DNA of 64,000 nt from Rodentibacter rarus (GTDB lineage: Bacteria > Pseudomonadota > Gammaproteobacteria > Enterobacterales > Pasteurellaceae). The position numbers and the translations under genes were made by a program. A model generated the notes under the pieces. It searched no databases and had not been told where the DNA came from. It saw nothing but the letters and a program-made list of their open reading frames with translations. Numbering within the stretch: the stretch's first letter is position 1; the number at the start of each line of letters is the position of its first letter. Positions 20,931 to 31,957 of the stretch are shown here, one piece after another. The DNA is taken from assembly GCF_001998965.1 (NCBI RefSeq), contig NZ_MLHJ01000013.1:1-64000 (forward strand), in the 5' to 3' direction.

Positions 20931-21575
20931 ATGTCTTACACCTTACCTGAATTAGGCTACGCTTATAACGCATTAGAACCGCATTTCGATGCACAAACCA
21001 TGGAAATCCACCACAGCAAACACCACCAAGCTTATGTCAATAATGCGAATGCTGCATTAGAAGGCTTAGCCGCTGAATTTGTTGAAATGTGCCCGGGTCA
21101 ATTAATTGCGCATCTTGATAAACTTCCGGCTGAAAAACGTGGCGTATTACGCAACAATGCCGGTGGTCACGCAAACCATAGCCTCTTTTGGAAATCCTTG
21201 AAAAAAGGCACGACCTTACAAGGTGCATTAAAAGAGGCAATCATTCGTGATTTTGGCTCTGTTGAAGCTTTCCAAGCGGAATTTGAAAAAGCAGCGGCGA
21301 CCCGTTTTGGTTCAGGCTGGGCATGGTTGGTGTTAACCGCTGAAGGTAAATTAGCCGTCGTTTCAACAGCAAACCAAGACAACCCATTAATGGGTAAAGA
21401 GGTGGCAGGTTGTGAAGGCTTCCCACTATTAGGTTTAGATGTTTGGGAACACGCCTATTACCTAAAATTCCAAAACCGCCGTCCGGATTACATTAAAGAA
21501 TTTTGGAATGTCGTGAACTGGGATTATGTGGCAGAACGTTTTGAAAAAAAGACGGATTGCCAGTGTGCGAAATAA
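20931..21575 (+). CDS. sodA: superoxide dismutase SodA (Mn type)
   Basis: Converts superoxide to peroxide and oxygen. The metal ligands sit in [23 protein letters not shown] and the signature [20 protein letters not shown] and the glycine-rich NNAGGHANH favour manganese over iron by family comparison. The 214-residue length is typical and no export signal is present, so it is cytoplasmic. A good GAAGGA Shine-Dalgarno precedes the ATG. Confidence 0.95.
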   Translation: MSYTLPELGYAYNALEPHFDAQTMEIHHSKHHQAYVNNANAALEGLAAEFVEMCPGQLIAHLDKLPAEKRGVLRNNAGGHANHSLFWKSLKKGTTLQGALKEAIIRDFGSVEAFQAEFEKAAATRFGSGWAWLVLTAEGKLAVVSTANQDNPLMGKEVAGCEGFPLLGLDVWEHAYYLKFQNRRPDYIKEFWNVVNWDYVAERFEKKTDCQCAK

Positions 21576-21588
21576 CAAGATAGCAGAA

Positions 21589-21619
21589 CAAAAGTGCGGT
21601 CAAATTTGACCGCATTTTT
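21589..21619. terminator. inverted uptake-signal terminator after sodA
   Basis: AAAGTGCGGTCAAATTTGACCGCATTTTT forms a 10-bp stem with uptake-signal cores in both arms and a T run. It separates the convergent sodA and the methyltransferase-like gene. Confidence 0.85.
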
Positions 21620-22061
21620 ACAGCCAACGCCTCACCTTCGCTTGATATTGACGATAAGCCTCACCAAACTTTCTTTCCAAATAAATTTCTTCCCGAGCAA
21701 TTTGAAAACGATTCATTAACAAAATAAAAGCCACCACGCCACTCCAAGCCAAGAAATGCCCTAAATACAATGCCCAAGCCATTAAGAGCAGTAACAAACT
21801 CAAATACATTGGGTTACGGCTTACCCTAAAAATACCGGAGGTCACCAAATGGGTGCTTTTATCCAATCGCTGAGGATCAATGGTGGTTTTATGCTGATGA
21901 AATTGCCAAAGGCTGAGCATCCCAATACAAGCAGACAATAAAATGAAGCCACTAATAAGATAAGGAAATGTGGGATATTGTCCCATTGAGGGTAACAAAT
22001 ACATTACTACACCAACAAAAAAGCAAAGCAGTGGTGGAGGAAGTGGAAAGAGGGATCGCAT
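21618..22061 (-). CDS. isoprenylcysteine methyltransferase-like membrane protein
   Basis: A 147-residue integral membrane protein of the ICMT/PEMT-like family. About four hydrophobic segments are visible. The family's C-terminal signature is present: LVTSGIFRVSRNPMYLS, then EEIYLERKFGEAYRQYQAKVRRW. Bacterial members have no proven prenylated target; the substrate is unknown. No convincing ribosome-binding site precedes the ATG, and the start lies against the yfgM terminator, so it may depend on its own promoter or on read-through. Confidence 0.85.
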   Translation of the reverse strand: MRSLFPLPPPLLCFFVGVVMYLLPSMGQYPTFPYLISGFILLSACIGMLSLWQFHQHKTTIDPQRLDKSTHLVTSGIFRVSRNPMYLSLLLLLMAWALYLGHFLAWSGVVAFILLMNRFQIAREEIYLERKFGEAYRQYQAKVRRWL

Positions 22062-22062
22062 A

Positions 22063-22089
22063 TAAAATAAAACGCTCTTGCGAGCGTTT
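22063..22089 (-). terminator. terminator after yfgM
   Basis: On the minus strand AAACGCTC, loop GCAA and GAGCGTTT are followed by TATTTTAT. It ends the rlmN-to-yfgM gene group. Confidence 0.85.
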
Positions 22090-22093
22090 CCGA

Positions 22094-22708
22094 TTAAAGA
22101 TTATTCAGCTTCATTTGTGCAGCCTGTTGTTCCAATGGGCTACCCAATTGAAGTGCTTGTTCAAAACTGATTTTAGCGGCTTGACTATCCCCTTTTGCAA
22201 GCTGAATATCGCCGGTTAAAAGCGCTTTTCGTGCAGCAAAACTGCTACTTTTTACTTGATTAAGATTGGATAATGCCGAGTCTAACTGCCCTAATTGAAA
22301 TTGCACCGCACTTAAACGCAATGCGGCAAGTGATGTGAGAATATCGTCTTGAGATTGTGCTAAAGCCTGCTGTAATGCGACTTCGGCAGAGGCGAAATCT
22401 TGTTTCTCAACGGCATTTTTCGCTTCATCAAATAAAGCAAACACAGCATAGCTGGTTTTACTATTCGCTTGAACAAAATCCGTTAATTTTGCTTTTTGTG
22501 TAGCAGGATCTTGTTCAACAGCATAAACTAACGCCTCATAGCCTGCTGAAGCCTCAACAATTTGATTAGCTTGATGAGATTGCCAATAACGCCAGCCCAA
22601 CACGCCACCTACACCTAAAATAAAAGCCACAATAATGCTTTTACCGTTTTCTTTCCACCATTCCTTTAGCTGGTTAATCTCTTGTTCTTCTTCAATGGAA
22701 TACGCCAT
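22094..22708 (-). CDS. yfgM: YfgM, ancillary SecYEG translocon subunit
   Basis: Single-span membrane protein with a periplasmic TPR-like domain. In E. coli it pairs with PpiD at the SecYEG translocon. The N terminus AYSIEEEQEINQLKEWWKEN is the family signature, followed by a membrane segment (about 24-42) and helical repeats. The ATG is chosen over an upstream TTG; AAGGAAA lies seven bases before it. In E. coli bamB and der follow; here the group ends with yfgM. Confidence 0.93.
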   Translation of the reverse strand: MAYSIEEEQEINQLKEWWKENGKSIIVAFILGVGGVLGWRYWQSHQANQIVEASAGYEALVYAVEQDPATQKAKLTDFVQANSKTSYAVFALFDEAKNAVEKQDFASAEVALQQALAQSQDDILTSLAALRLSAVQFQLGQLDSALSNLNQVKSSSFAARKALLTGDIQLAKGDSQAAKISFEQALQLGSPLEQQAAQMKLNNL

Positions 22709-22726
22709 ATTCTTTTCCTTTATCAA

Positions 22727-23998
22727 CTAAAATTGAGATTGAATATAATCAATGACTTTTTCGATATCAAGGGTTTGCTGTTCAACACCACCCTGCAAAT
22801 GTTTCACGACCACTTGGTTATTAAGCATTTCGCTTTCACCAATCACTAAGGCTAACGTTGCACCGGACTTATCTGCACGTCGGAATTGCTTTTTAAAGTT
22901 GCCTCCCGAACAATGTAGCATCGTCCCTAACTGCGGTAAGGCAGAGCGGATTTTTTCCGCCAACTGAAACGCCGCTAAAGCCGTGCCTTCACCTTGATAA
23001 ACAAGATAAATATCCACCGCACTTTTCAGCGGAATTGAAGCATTGACTTCTTGGACGAGCAAAACCAAGCGTTCTAACCCCATCGCAAACCCAACACCCG
23101 GGGCGGCATGTCCCCCTAATTGTTCTACTAAGCCGTCATAACGTCCCCCACCGCATACGGTGCCTTGTGCACCTAATGCAGAGGTTACCCATTCAAATAC
23201 GGTTTTATTATAGTAATCTAACCCACGCACCAGTTTCGGGTTAATCTCATACGCAATACCGACAGAATCCAGCAAAGCACACAATTGAGCAAAATGCTCA
23301 CGGCTCTCGTCATCTAAATAATCAAGCAATTTCGGCGCATCATCTAATACTTGTTGTAATGCTTGATTTTTCGTATCCAAAATACGAAGCGGATTTTTGA
23401 TTAAGCGTTCCTTTTCTTCTTCACTCATTAATGCTTGGTGTTGTTCCAAGAAAGCGACCAAGGCAGAACGATAATTAGCTCTCGCTTCTAATGAACCAAT
23501 GGAGTTAAGTTGAAGAGAAACATGTTGATCGATGCCTAATTTCTTCCAAAGACGGGCGGTGAGAATAATTAATTCCGCATCAATTTCCGGATTGGCAATG
23601 CCAAAAACTTCCACGCCAGCTTGATGAAATTGGCGGTAACGCCCTTTTTGTGGACGCTCATGACGGAACATCGGCCCCATATACCATAAACGTTGTTCAT
23701 TATTATAGATCCAGCCGTGTTCAATTGCCGCACGCACACAACCTGCAGTGCCTTCCGGGCGTAAAGTAAGCTGCTCATCATTATCCCAGAACGTGTACAT
23801 TTCTTTTGAAACCACATCGGTTACTTCACCAATAGCACGAGCAAATAATGGCGTGCTTTCTACAATCGGCATACGCACTTCCGAATAGCCATAGCTATTT
23901 AATACTTCACGCACCTGCGTTTCTACCCATTGCCATAATGGCGATTCTGTTGGAGAACAATCGTTCATTCCACGAATTGCTTGAATTGTTTTTGCCAC
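22727..23998 (-). CDS. hisS: histidine-tRNA ligase HisS
   Basis: Class II aminoacyl-tRNA synthetase charging tRNA-His. Motif 2 is visible around [21 protein letters not shown], the histidine-specific motifs as [15 protein letters not shown] and GGGRYDGL, and motif 3 as [11 protein letters not shown]. The 423-residue length matches E. coli HisS (424). It lies between ispG and yfgM, as in other gamma-proteobacteria. Confidence 0.97.
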   Translation of the reverse strand: MAKTIQAIRGMNDCSPTESPLWQWVETQVREVLNSYGYSEVRMPIVESTPLFARAIGEVTDVVSKEMYTFWDNDEQLTLRPEGTAGCVRAAIEHGWIYNNEQRLWYMGPMFRHERPQKGRYRQFHQAGVEVFGIANPEIDAELIILTARLWKKLGIDQHVSLQLNSIGSLEARANYRSALVAFLEQHQALMSEEEKERLIKNPLRILDTKNQALQQVLDDAPKLLDYLDDESREHFAQLCALLDSVGIAYEINPKLVRGLDYYNKTVFEWVTSALGAQGTVCGGGRYDGLVEQLGGHAAPGVGFAMGLERLVLLVQEVNASIPLKSAVDIYLVYQGEGTALAAFQLAEKIRSALPQLGTMLHCSGGNFKKQFRRADKSGATLALVIGESEMLNNQVVVKHLQGGVEQQTLDIEKVIDYIQSQF

Positions 23999-24007
23999 GA
24001 GTTTTCC

Positions 24008-25114
24008 TTAAATAATACGATTTTTCGGGTCCTGTAATGCGACTTTCGCTCGGATTTTTGCTTCTAATTGATTAATAATATCTTCGTTATCAAAGCGCTC
24101 TTTTTGGCGTTCACCGTCCACATAGTAACCACTTTTTTTGTTACCGCCAGTCACGCCGAGATCGGAAACTAATGCTTCACCCGGTCCATTTACTACACAG
24201 CCAATAATGGACACATCCATTGGTGTAATAATATCTTCAAGCCGTTGCTCCAACGCATTCACCGTGCCGATCACATCAAATTCTTGACGGGAACAAGTCG
24301 GGCAAGCAATGAAATTAATACCACGGGAACGAATTCGTAAGGATTTGAGAATATCAAACCCCACTTTAATTTCTTCTACGGGATCTGCCGCAAGGGACAC
24401 TCTCAGCGTATCGCCAATGCCCTCAGCCAGTAGCATACCTAAACCAATCGCTGATTTCACCGCACCGGCTCTCACCCCACCGGCCTCGGTAATCCCTAAA
24501 TGCAGAGGCTGTTTAATGGCCTTTGCCAGTAAACGATAGGCCTCTACAGCTAAAAAAACATCGGAGGCTTTCACGCTCACTTTAAATTGATTAAAGTTAA
24601 GACGATCTAAAATTTCAACATGACGTAATGCCGATTCCAACAAGGCTTCTGGTGTAGGTTCACCGTATTTCTCTTGCAGATCTCTTTCTAAAGAACCGGC
24701 ATTCACACCGATACGTATAGGAATATTTTTATCACGGGCACAATCAACAACGGCACGAATACGATCCTCACGCCCAATATTACCGGGATTAATCCGTAGG
24801 CAATCTACCCCATATTCCGCCACTTTTAAGGCAATACGATAATCAAAATGAATATCTGCCACCAGAGGCACATCCACTTGTTGTTTAATCATCTTAAAGG
24901 CTTCTGCGGCCTCCATTGTTGGCACAGAAACCCGTACAATATCTGCCCCCACACGCTCGAGGGACTTAATTTGCGCCACCGTTGCCTCCACATCAGTGGT
25001 GCGTGTATTGGTCATAGACTGCACAGCAATAGGCGCATCACCACCAATTGGGACATTGCCTACATAAATTTTGGTCGATTCACGACGCTTAATTGTCGGT
25101 TGAAAAGCAGACAT
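24008..25114 (-). CDS. ispG: 4-hydroxy-3-methylbut-2-enyl diphosphate synthase IspG
   Basis: Penultimate enzyme of the MEP isoprenoid pathway, using a 4Fe-4S cluster. A TIM-barrel N-terminal part is followed by the cluster-binding part with [13 protein letters not shown] and [10 protein letters not shown]. Length of 368 residues matches the bacterial short form. Two bases separate it from rodZ. Confidence 0.97.
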   Translation of the reverse strand: MSAFQPTIKRRESTKIYVGNVPIGGDAPIAVQSMTNTRTTDVEATVAQIKSLERVGADIVRVSVPTMEAAEAFKMIKQQVDVPLVADIHFDYRIALKVAEYGVDCLRINPGNIGREDRIRAVVDCARDKNIPIRIGVNAGSLERDLQEKYGEPTPEALLESALRHVEILDRLNFNQFKVSVKASDVFLAVEAYRLLAKAIKQPLHLGITEAGGVRAGAVKSAIGLGMLLAEGIGDTLRVSLAADPVEEIKVGFDILKSLRIRSRGINFIACPTCSRQEFDVIGTVNALEQRLEDIITPMDVSIIGCVVNGPGEALVSDLGVTGGNKKSGYYVDGERQKERFDNEDIINQLEAKIRAKVALQDPKNRII

Positions 25115-25116
25115 GA

Positions 25117-26118
25117 TTATTCCTTAGGTTGTGAAAGTTTGAATTTTGCCACACGTCCATCTACTTTTAATGGATAATTTTCACCTTTGTAGGTAATGCG
25201 TACATTGGCAGGAGCACCCACAATTAAAGAAAATTCATTACCGTCAAAGGTGAGCACTTCACCTTCTTTATATTCTTTTTGGACAAGGACTTTACGATTT
25301 TGATCTTTCACACTCAACCAGCTACTATTTTTTAGCACTTCCACAATCAAATCACCTTGTACGCTAGGAGGTGCCGGAGAAATAGTTGGATTTTCAACCG
25401 CACTTTGTGTATCAGGAATCGCCACTTCATTCTCGGCAGAAGTCATGGATTTAGGTAAAGGCTGATCATTTTGCTGAGCCGGAAACAACAATGCCGTGTC
25501 GGTTGAGCCCATATTGGTTGCTTCTGAAGGGGTACCACTATTAGAAATAATCTCAACCGAACTTGCTGATGGTATCTCGGGTAGATTAGATTGAGTTGTT
25601 GAAATTTCCACAGGTTGAGCCACATTGGTTGTCGATTCAGTAGCTTCAGTATTTGAAACATAATTTTGCACCAGCGTATCACGTTCTTCATTCGATTGCT
25701 GATAACTCTGCCACCACCATAATCCCGTCATACTTAATGCGATGAGAAGCACTAATGCGGTTAAATAACCCACCCAACGGCTATGAGAAGCATACTGATT
25801 CACAGAGCGGGTAGCCCGTGCATTTTTATCTAAATCATTTTTTTCATCTTCACCAAAAGAAAGATCAGACCAAAGGCTTTCAGGTAAACGCAAAAATTTT
25901 CCATAACTACGCACATACCCTCTCATAAAAGTCGCTGGAACATTCTTTTGAATAAATTCATTATTTTCGATTTGCATCAATATTGCCGGACGCAAAGTAA
26001 TTTCCTTGGAAACATCTTCAAGAGAAAGGTTTAACGCTTCACGGGCTTGGCGAAATTGCTCGCCCACAGAGATGAATTGTTCAGCTTGCATTTCCGTTTT
26101 TTCAGCTTGTGTATTCAT
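25117..26118 (-). CDS. rodZ: cytoskeleton-binding membrane protein RodZ
   Basis: Links MreB to the cell-wall elongation machinery and maintains rod shape. An N-terminal Cro/CI-type helix-turn-helix (about 18-85, [20 protein letters not shown]) binds MreB. One membrane segment (about 115-136) follows, then a low-complexity Ser/Thr/Pro-rich linker (about 145-245) and the C-terminal RodZ beta domain. Position between pilW and ispG is conserved. Confidence 0.94.
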   Translation of the reverse strand: MNTQAEKTEMQAEQFISVGEQFRQAREALNLSLEDVSKEITLRPAILMQIENNEFIQKNVPATFMRGYVRSYGKFLRLPESLWSDLSFGEDEKNDLDKNARATRSVNQYASHSRWVGYLTALVLLIALSMTGLWWWQSYQQSNEERDTLVQNYVSNTEATESTTNVAQPVEISTTQSNLPEIPSASSVEIISNSGTPSEATNMGSTDTALLFPAQQNDQPLPKSMTSAENEVAIPDTQSAVENPTISPAPPSVQGDLIVEVLKNSSWLSVKDQNRKVLVQKEYKEGEVLTFDGNEFSLIVGAPANVRITYKGENYPLKVDGRVAKFKLSQPKE

Positions 26119-26187
26119 AAATTTATTCGTTTTTGAAACATAATCAAAGGCTGAATTTTAAAGTCGAAAGCGCAATTTGGCAATGTT

Positions 26188-26733
26188 TTATTTGATTTGA
26201 TTCAGTTTTTCCGCCCGCTCCCTATCAAGCTGTCTCAACTTATCCAATGCTTGTTGGTAAATAGACATTTGATTGGAAGCCTTTGCACAAAGTGCCATAT
26301 TTTCATAGGTATCGGCTTGGCGATAATAATGGGGTGAATGCAAGGCACGTTCAAATTCTTCATAAGCTTGTTGAAATTCGCCTTGAGCACATAAAAACGT
26401 ACCAAAATTATTATGGGTATCCCCTTGTTTATCATCTAATTTTATCGCTTGAAGATAAGCTTTTCGAGCAGCCTCCACTTCCCCTTGTAATTGGTAAAAA
26501 TGAGCCATCGCAGAATAAACAAGGTAATAGTTTGGGTCATGAGCCAAGGCTTTATCAAGATTTTGTTTGGCTTGGGGAAAATCGTTCTGCTGCAAATAAC
26601 CGAGCGCTAATTCAACACGAGCCTTTGCTGCCTGCTGTTTATTAAAATCTGAAGATAGCGTTTGAGAAACGCAAGCTGAAAAAATAAGAGGAAAAATGAC
26701 CGCACTTAGAAATTGAATAAAGAAAGATTTCAT
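26188..26733 (-). CDS. pilW: type IV pilus biogenesis lipoprotein PilW/PilF
   Basis: Outer-membrane pilotin that helps the PilQ secretin assemble. The lipoprotein signal ends at lipobox SAC (Cys21 in IFSACVSQ), followed by TPR repeats (ARVELALGYLQQNDFPQAKQ, YLVYSAMAHFYQLQGEVEAA, NNFGTFLCAQGEFQQAYEEF). The 181-residue length is a little short of the family. In naturally competent Pasteurellaceae it belongs with type IV pilus-driven DNA uptake. Confidence 0.9.
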   Translation of the reverse strand: MKSFFIQFLSAVIFPLIFSACVSQTLSSDFNKQQAAKARVELALGYLQQNDFPQAKQNLDKALAHDPNYYLVYSAMAHFYQLQGEVEAARKAYLQAIKLDDKQGDTHNNFGTFLCAQGEFQQAYEEFERALHSPHYYRQADTYENMALCAKASNQMSIYQQALDKLRQLDRERAEKLNQIK

Positions 26734-26754
26734 TTTTCCTCCGATAATTAAGCG

Positions 26755-27882
26755 TTAATTAATTTGGGCTATCCCAATATTCTGCCCAAATTGACGTTTC
26801 ATTGCAGTGCGTTTGGTTCGATCAATGACATCCCCTGCGAGCTGCCCACAAGCGGCATCAATATCATCGCCACGGGTTTTGCGCACAATCACCGTAAAAC
26901 CATATTCCATCAGTGTTTTTTGGAAACGGTCGATACGGCTATTGGAACTTTTTGCATAAGGTGCTTGCGGGAACGGGTTCCACGGAATTAAATTTAATTT
27001 ACAAGGGGTGTTTTTCAATACTTCCGCAAGCTGATGAGCATGTTCCACCCCATCATTAACATGATCCAGCATGACATATTCAATCGTCACTTTGCCGTGA
27101 TTGGCATTGGATACGCTCAGGTAACGATTGACCGAATCAATCAGCATTTTAATGTTGTATTTTTTATTAATGGGGACAATTTCATCACGCAATTCATCAT
27201 TTGGGGCATGTAAAGAAATAGCTAATGCCACATCAATCATTTTACTTAAATTATCCAATGCCGGCACGACCCCTGAGGTAGAAAGGGTCACCCGACGTTT
27301 AGATAAACCATAAGCAAAATCATCTAACATAATTTCCATTGCCGGCACCACATTGGCAACATTTAATAGCGGCTCCCCCATGCCCATCATCACTACATTA
27401 GTAATAGGGCGAACCCCCGTCACCCCAAAATTACCAAGAATTTTTGAAGCCCGCCATACTTGCCCGATAATTTCAGACACCGTCAAATTACGGTTAAACC
27501 CTTGTTGCGCCGTAGAACAAAAGGTACAGGCCAAGGCACAGCCCACCTGAGAAGACACACAAAGGGTGGCACGATCTGCTTCCGGAATATACACGGTTTC
27601 CACCTGTTGCTCCCCCACTTGCATCGCCCATTTAATCGTTCCATCGGCAGAGCGTTGCTCTACTGCTACGTCCGGCGCTTTAATTTCAGCCACGGATTTT
27701 AGCTTTTCTCGCAATTTCTTATTAATATTCGTCATATTGTCGAAGTTATCTTCGCCAAAATGATAGATCCATTTCACCAATTGATCTGCTCGGAAAGGTT
27801 TTTCGCCCAGTTCCTGAAAAAATTCACGCATCTGTTTGCGTGTTAAATCCATTAAATTAATTTTTTTCGTTTGTTCTAACAT
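26755..27882 (-). CDS. rlmN: dual-specificity RNA methyltransferase RlmN
   Basis: Radical SAM enzyme making m2A2503 in 23S rRNA and m2A37 in some tRNAs. The cluster motif is [20 protein letters not shown], with the catalytic cysteine in the C-terminal region near DIDAACGQL. The start at MLEQTKKIN has GAGG upstream; seven further codons are open upstream but do not match the family. First gene of the rlmN-pilW-rodZ-ispG-hisS-yfgM group. Confidence 0.96.
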   Translation of the reverse strand: MLEQTKKINLMDLTRKQMREFFQELGEKPFRADQLVKWIYHFGEDNFDNMTNINKKLREKLKSVAEIKAPDVAVEQRSADGTIKWAMQVGEQQVETVYIPEADRATLCVSSQVGCALACTFCSTAQQGFNRNLTVSEIIGQVWRASKILGNFGVTGVRPITNVVMMGMGEPLLNVANVVPAMEIMLDDFAYGLSKRRVTLSTSGVVPALDNLSKMIDVALAISLHAPNDELRDEIVPINKKYNIKMLIDSVNRYLSVSNANHGKVTIEYVMLDHVNDGVEHAHQLAEVLKNTPCKLNLIPWNPFPQAPYAKSSNSRIDRFQKTLMEYGFTVIVRKTRGDDIDAACGQLAGDVIDRTKRTAMKRQFGQNIGIAQIN

Positions 27883-28115
27883 GAAAGCCTCGTTGTTACA
27901 CATTATGGCAATAAAAATTGCGGTAACTCACCACAACAAAAGCCTAGTATAAAATAGGCGGCGATTTTACCGATTTGCTAAGGGATAAGCTAGCAAATTT
28001 CAAAAAATAAAGCGATTTTTAACCGCACCTTTTACGATCCTAATCACAAAAATAAACAATACTTTGCAGAAAAGTGCGCTAGAATATTCGCCTGTTTTAT
28101 TTTTCGGGATCTGCA

Positions 28116-28991
28116 ATGTTAAAAAAACTTTTTTCTGTTTTCGGTTTTATTCCTACCTTTGCCGTGGCACAATCTTATGTGGTCTATGATTTTACACGCA
28201 ATAAGGTGCTGGAAAGCCGCAGCCCCAACCATGTTCAACCCATTGCCTCCGTAACAAAATTAATGACCGCAAATGTGTTTTTAGAACATAATAAAAATCC
28301 TCGTTGCACCACCTCAATTACCAATGATGACGATGATTACATTAAAGGCACACACACGAAATTACCGAAATACACACCGATTTCATGCAATGAATTACTT
28401 AAGGCAATGCTCGTTCATTCGGATAACCAAGCGGCGCATGCCCTTGCACGTTCTGCCGGAATGAGCCGACTTCAATTTATTCAGAAAATGAATGAAAAGG
28501 CAAAACAGTTAGGAATGCGTTCTACCCGTTTCGCTGACAGCTCCGGCTTATCGAATAGCAATATTTCAAGTGCCATGGACTTGGTGAAATTGGCGAAATA
28601 TTCAATGAATAAACCCCAAATTAAAGCGTTCTCAAATATGTCAAGTGCTTATATTCAAGCGGGTGGACGCAGTGTCTTTGTGAAAAATACCAATAAACTA
28701 GTGCGGGAAAACGTGTTTGACGCAAGCATTAATAAAACCGGCTATATCCGTGAATCAGGCTATAACTTGGTTTTTATTAATAAGCATCCTTGTCGAAATT
28801 CTACCATTGGTGTGATTAGTTTAAATAACAGTAGCTCGCAATTTAGAACCAATTTCACCAAAGCCAAACTCGAAGCATATGGTTGTACAGCAGGTCATCG
28901 CTTGCATAACTTTACCAAAGAAGAGACCCAATATGAGGAAGGTTACGATGAGGAAGGGCTTTCTAATCTTATTGAACAACTTTCTAAATAA
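28116..28991 (+). CDS. pbpG: D-alanyl-D-alanine endopeptidase (PBP7-like)
   Basis: Periplasmic S11-family peptidase that cleaves peptidoglycan cross-links. A signal peptide (MLKKLFSVFGFIPTFAVAQS) precedes the three active-site motifs: SVTK (SxxK), HSDNQAAHA (SxN) and NKTGYIRESGYN (KTG). Length of 291 residues fits PBP7. It stands alone between rlmN (divergent) and valS (convergent). Confidence 0.92.
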   Translation: MLKKLFSVFGFIPTFAVAQSYVVYDFTRNKVLESRSPNHVQPIASVTKLMTANVFLEHNKNPRCTTSITNDDDDYIKGTHTKLPKYTPISCNELLKAMLVHSDNQAAHALARSAGMSRLQFIQKMNEKAKQLGMRSTRFADSSGLSNSNISSAMDLVKLAKYSMNKPQIKAFSNMSSAYIQAGGRSVFVKNTNKLVRENVFDASINKTGYIRESGYNLVFINKHPCRNSTIGVISLNNSSSQFRTNFTKAKLEAYGCTAGHRLHNFTKEETQYEEGYDEEGLSNLIEQLSK

Positions 28992-29023
28992 CCTGAAATA
29001 AAACAATAAAAGAGAAAAAAGAA

Positions 29024-29048
29024 AAGCAGGAAAATTCCTGCTTCTCTC
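29024..29048. terminator. terminator between pbpG and valS
   Basis: AAGCAGGAA and TTCCTGCTT form a 9-bp stem with a 2-base centre. T-rich tracts lie on both outer sides, so it can serve both convergent genes. Confidence 0.8.
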
Positions 29049-29064
29049 ATTTTTCATGAGCGGA

Positions 29065-31929
29065 TTATAAGGCCTCTATGGCTTTATACTGCTCACGGAT
29101 TTTTTCCAATCCTGATTGATATTCAGCCATTTTCTCACGTTCTTTGGCAATCACCGCTTCCGGAGCTTTGGCAACAAAGGATTCGTTGCTGAGTTTGCCT
29201 TCTATACGTTTGACTTCCTGTTGATATTTTTCCATCTCTTTGGTTAAACGGGCAAGCTCGGTTTCTTTGTTGATAAAACCTGCCATTGGCACAAGAAGTT
29301 CCGTATTACCTACAAGTTTTGCTACGGCAAGCGGCGCATTTTCCCCTTCAGTCAACACCCGTGAATCATCAAGTTTCGCCATAGCGCATAAAAGTGCGGT
29401 TTGTTTTTCAAGAATTTTTTGTTCTGTCACATCAATATTACGGAACAATAAATCTAATCCTTTACTTGGTGCGATATTACATTCTGCCCGAATATTACGC
29501 ACTGCCACGATCACTTCTTTTAACCAATCGATTTCACGCTCGGCTTCATCATCAAAGGCATTTTCATCCACCGTTGGGAACGGTTGTAACATAATACTAT
29601 CCGCTTCAATGCCAACAAAGCCTTTCACTTTTTGCCAAATTTCTTCCGTGATAAACGGAATCAATGGGTGTGCTAAACGCAATAATTGCTCTAACACGCG
29701 CACAAGGGTTTGGCTTGCCGCACGAATTTGCGCCGGCGTCCCCATTGCAAATACCGGTTTGGTTAACTCCAAATACCAGTCGCAGAATTGGTTCCAGGTA
29801 AATTCGTAAATCGCATTGGCGGCTAAATCAAAACGATACTGGCTTAATGCTTCACGGAAATCACCCACGGTACGGTTAAAACAAGATTCAATCCAACGAT
29901 CCGCCACGGAAAACTCAATTTCCCCTTCGCTTAAATCCAATTTTTCATTGGTTAATACAAAACGGCTGGCATTCCACAATTTATTGCAGAAATTACGGTA
30001 ACCTTCAAGGCGTTTCATATCCCAGTTAATATCACGACCATTGCTGGCAAGCGCCGCAAGGGTAAAACGCAACGCATCCGTACCATGTGCCGTAATGCCT
30101 TCAGCAAACTCTTTACGGGTGGCTTTGGCAATTTTTTCCGCTAATTGCGGTTGCATCATATTACCAGTGCGTTTTTCCAGTAAATCTTCAAGGCTGATAC
30201 CGTCAATCATATCAATCGGGTCAAGTACATTACCTTTCGATTTCGACATTTTCTGCCCTTGTTCATCACGGATAAGCCCCGTAACGTAAACGGTTTTGAA
30301 CGGCACTTGCGGTTTGCCATTTTCATCTTTGATGAAGTGCATGGTGAACATAATCATACGTGCCACCCAGAAGAAAATGATGTCAAATCCGGTGATTAAC
30401 ACATTCGTCGGGTGGAACATTTTGAGTTCTTTGGTTTGTTCCGGCCAACCCAGCGTAGAGAACGTCCACAAACCGGAGGAAAACCACGTATCCAATACAT
30501 CTTCATCTTGTTTTAAGGCTAAATCCGCAGGCAAGTTGTATTTTGTGCGAACCTCTTGCTCGTTGCGTGCAACGTAGATATTGCCCTCTGCGTCATACCA
30601 TGCCGGAATACGATGACCCCACCAAAGTTGGCGTGAAATACACCAGTCTTGGATATCCCGCATCCAAGAGAAATACAGGTTTTCATACTGTTTCGGTACA
30701 AATTGGATTTCACCGTCTTCCACCGCTTTCGTTGCCACTTCAGCTAGCGGTTTAACACTCACATACCATTGATCTGTCAGCATTGGCTCAATCGGCACAC
30801 CGCCACGGTCGCCATAAGGCACTTTGAGATCGTGCGGTTTAATTTCTTCCAACAGCCCCATTGCCTCAAAATCCGCAACGATTTTCTTACGGGCTACAAA
30901 ACGCTCTAAACCACGGTAATCTTCAGGGATAAGTGCGGTGTAATTTTCCAAAGGTTTATTGTTATAGCCAATGACTTCCGCTTCGTCACGAATATCCGCA
31001 TTGAGCGTCAACACATTCACCAACGGTAAATTATGGCGTTTCCCCACTTCATAGTCGTTAAAATCGTGGGCAGGGGTGATTTTTACCACACCGGTACCAA
31101 ATTCACGATCCACATACTCATCTGCTACAATCGGAATTTCACGGTTAGCGAGTGGAAGCATCACGGTTTTACCAATTAATGATTGGTAACGTTCATCTTC
31201 CGGATGAACTGCCACCGCCGTATCGCCCAACATGGTTTCAGGACGGGTGGTCGCCACCACCAAATAATCTTTACCATCCGCTGTTTTTACACCATTGGTG
31301 AGTGGATAACGGAAATGCCAAAGTGATCCTTTGCTTTCTTTGTTTTCCACTTCAAGATCGGAAATCGCTGTGTGCAATTTAGGATCCCAGTTCACCAAGC
31401 GTTTACCACGATAAATTAAGCCTTCTTCGTGTAATCGAACGAACACTTCTTTTACGGCATTGGATAACCCTTCGTCCATGGTGAAACGTTCACGCTCCCA
31501 GTCGATTGAGTTACCCAAACGGCGCATTTGTTGGCTAATTGTGCCACCTGAATAAGCTTTCCAATCCCAAATTTTGTTGATAAAGGTCTCACGCCCGTAA
31601 TCATGACGGGTTTTGCCCTCTTCCGCCGCAATTTTACGTTCCACCACCATTTGGGTGGCAATGCCTGCGTGGTCTGTTCCTGCTTGCCATAGGGTGTTAT
31701 GCCCTTCCATGCGATGAAAGCGAATCAGCGTATCCATCAAGGTTTGCTGGAATGCGTGTCCCATATGCAAACTCCCCGTCACATTCGGTGGCGGAATGGC
31801 GATACAATAACTCGGTACATTCGGATTTTCACTCGGTTTAAAATACCCTTTCTCTTCCCAGTGTTGATAAAGGGCTTGTTCTACCGCAGACGGATTAAAA
31901 CGGTCTGCCATTTGGAGGTTTTGTGTCAT
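29065..31929 (-). CDS. valS: valine-tRNA ligase ValS
   Basis: Class I synthetase charging tRNA-Val, with an editing domain that removes misacylated Thr. HIGH motif is in [17 protein letters not shown], the CP1 editing domain has [18 protein letters not shown], and KMSKS is in [16 protein letters not shown]-terminal coiled coil (about 885-950) is present. The 954-residue length is normal. holC, normally adjacent, is 2 kb upstream because of an insertion. Confidence 0.98.
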   Translation of the reverse strand: MTQNLQMADRFNPSAVEQALYQHWEEKGYFKPSENPNVPSYCIAIPPPNVTGSLHMGHAFQQTLMDTLIRFHRMEGHNTLWQAGTDHAGIATQMVVERKIAAEEGKTRHDYGRETFINKIWDWKAYSGGTISQQMRRLGNSIDWERERFTMDEGLSNAVKEVFVRLHEEGLIYRGKRLVNWDPKLHTAISDLEVENKESKGSLWHFRYPLTNGVKTADGKDYLVVATTRPETMLGDTAVAVHPEDERYQSLIGKTVMLPLANREIPIVADEYVDREFGTGVVKITPAHDFNDYEVGKRHNLPLVNVLTLNADIRDEAEVIGYNNKPLENYTALIPEDYRGLERFVARKKIVADFEAMGLLEEIKPHDLKVPYGDRGGVPIEPMLTDQWYVSVKPLAEVATKAVEDGEIQFVPKQYENLYFSWMRDIQDWCISRQLWWGHRIPAWYDAEGNIYVARNEQEVRTKYNLPADLALKQDEDVLDTWFSSGLWTFSTLGWPEQTKELKMFHPTNVLITGFDIIFFWVARMIMFTMHFIKDENGKPQVPFKTVYVTGLIRDEQGQKMSKSKGNVLDPIDMIDGISLEDLLEKRTGNMMQPQLAEKIAKATRKEFAEGITAHGTDALRFTLAALASNGRDINWDMKRLEGYRNFCNKLWNASRFVLTNEKLDLSEGEIEFSVADRWIESCFNRTVGDFREALSQYRFDLAANAIYEFTWNQFCDWYLELTKPVFAMGTPAQIRAASQTLVRVLEQLLRLAHPLIPFITEEIWQKVKGFVGIEADSIMLQPFPTVDENAFDDEAEREIDWLKEVIVAVRNIRAECNIAPSKGLDLLFRNIDVTEQKILEKQTALLCAMAKLDDSRVLTEGENAPLAVAKLVGNTELLVPMAGFINKETELARLTKEMEKYQQEVKRIEGKLSNESFVAKAPEAVIAKEREKMAEYQSGLEKIREQYKAIEAL

Positions 31930-31957
31930 TTTTTCTCTCTATTTATAAAATATAAAA

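Noticed and set aside
29240-29809. 189-codon open frame on the + strand
   Set aside because: It is the antisense shadow of valS, whose protein is conserved throughout.
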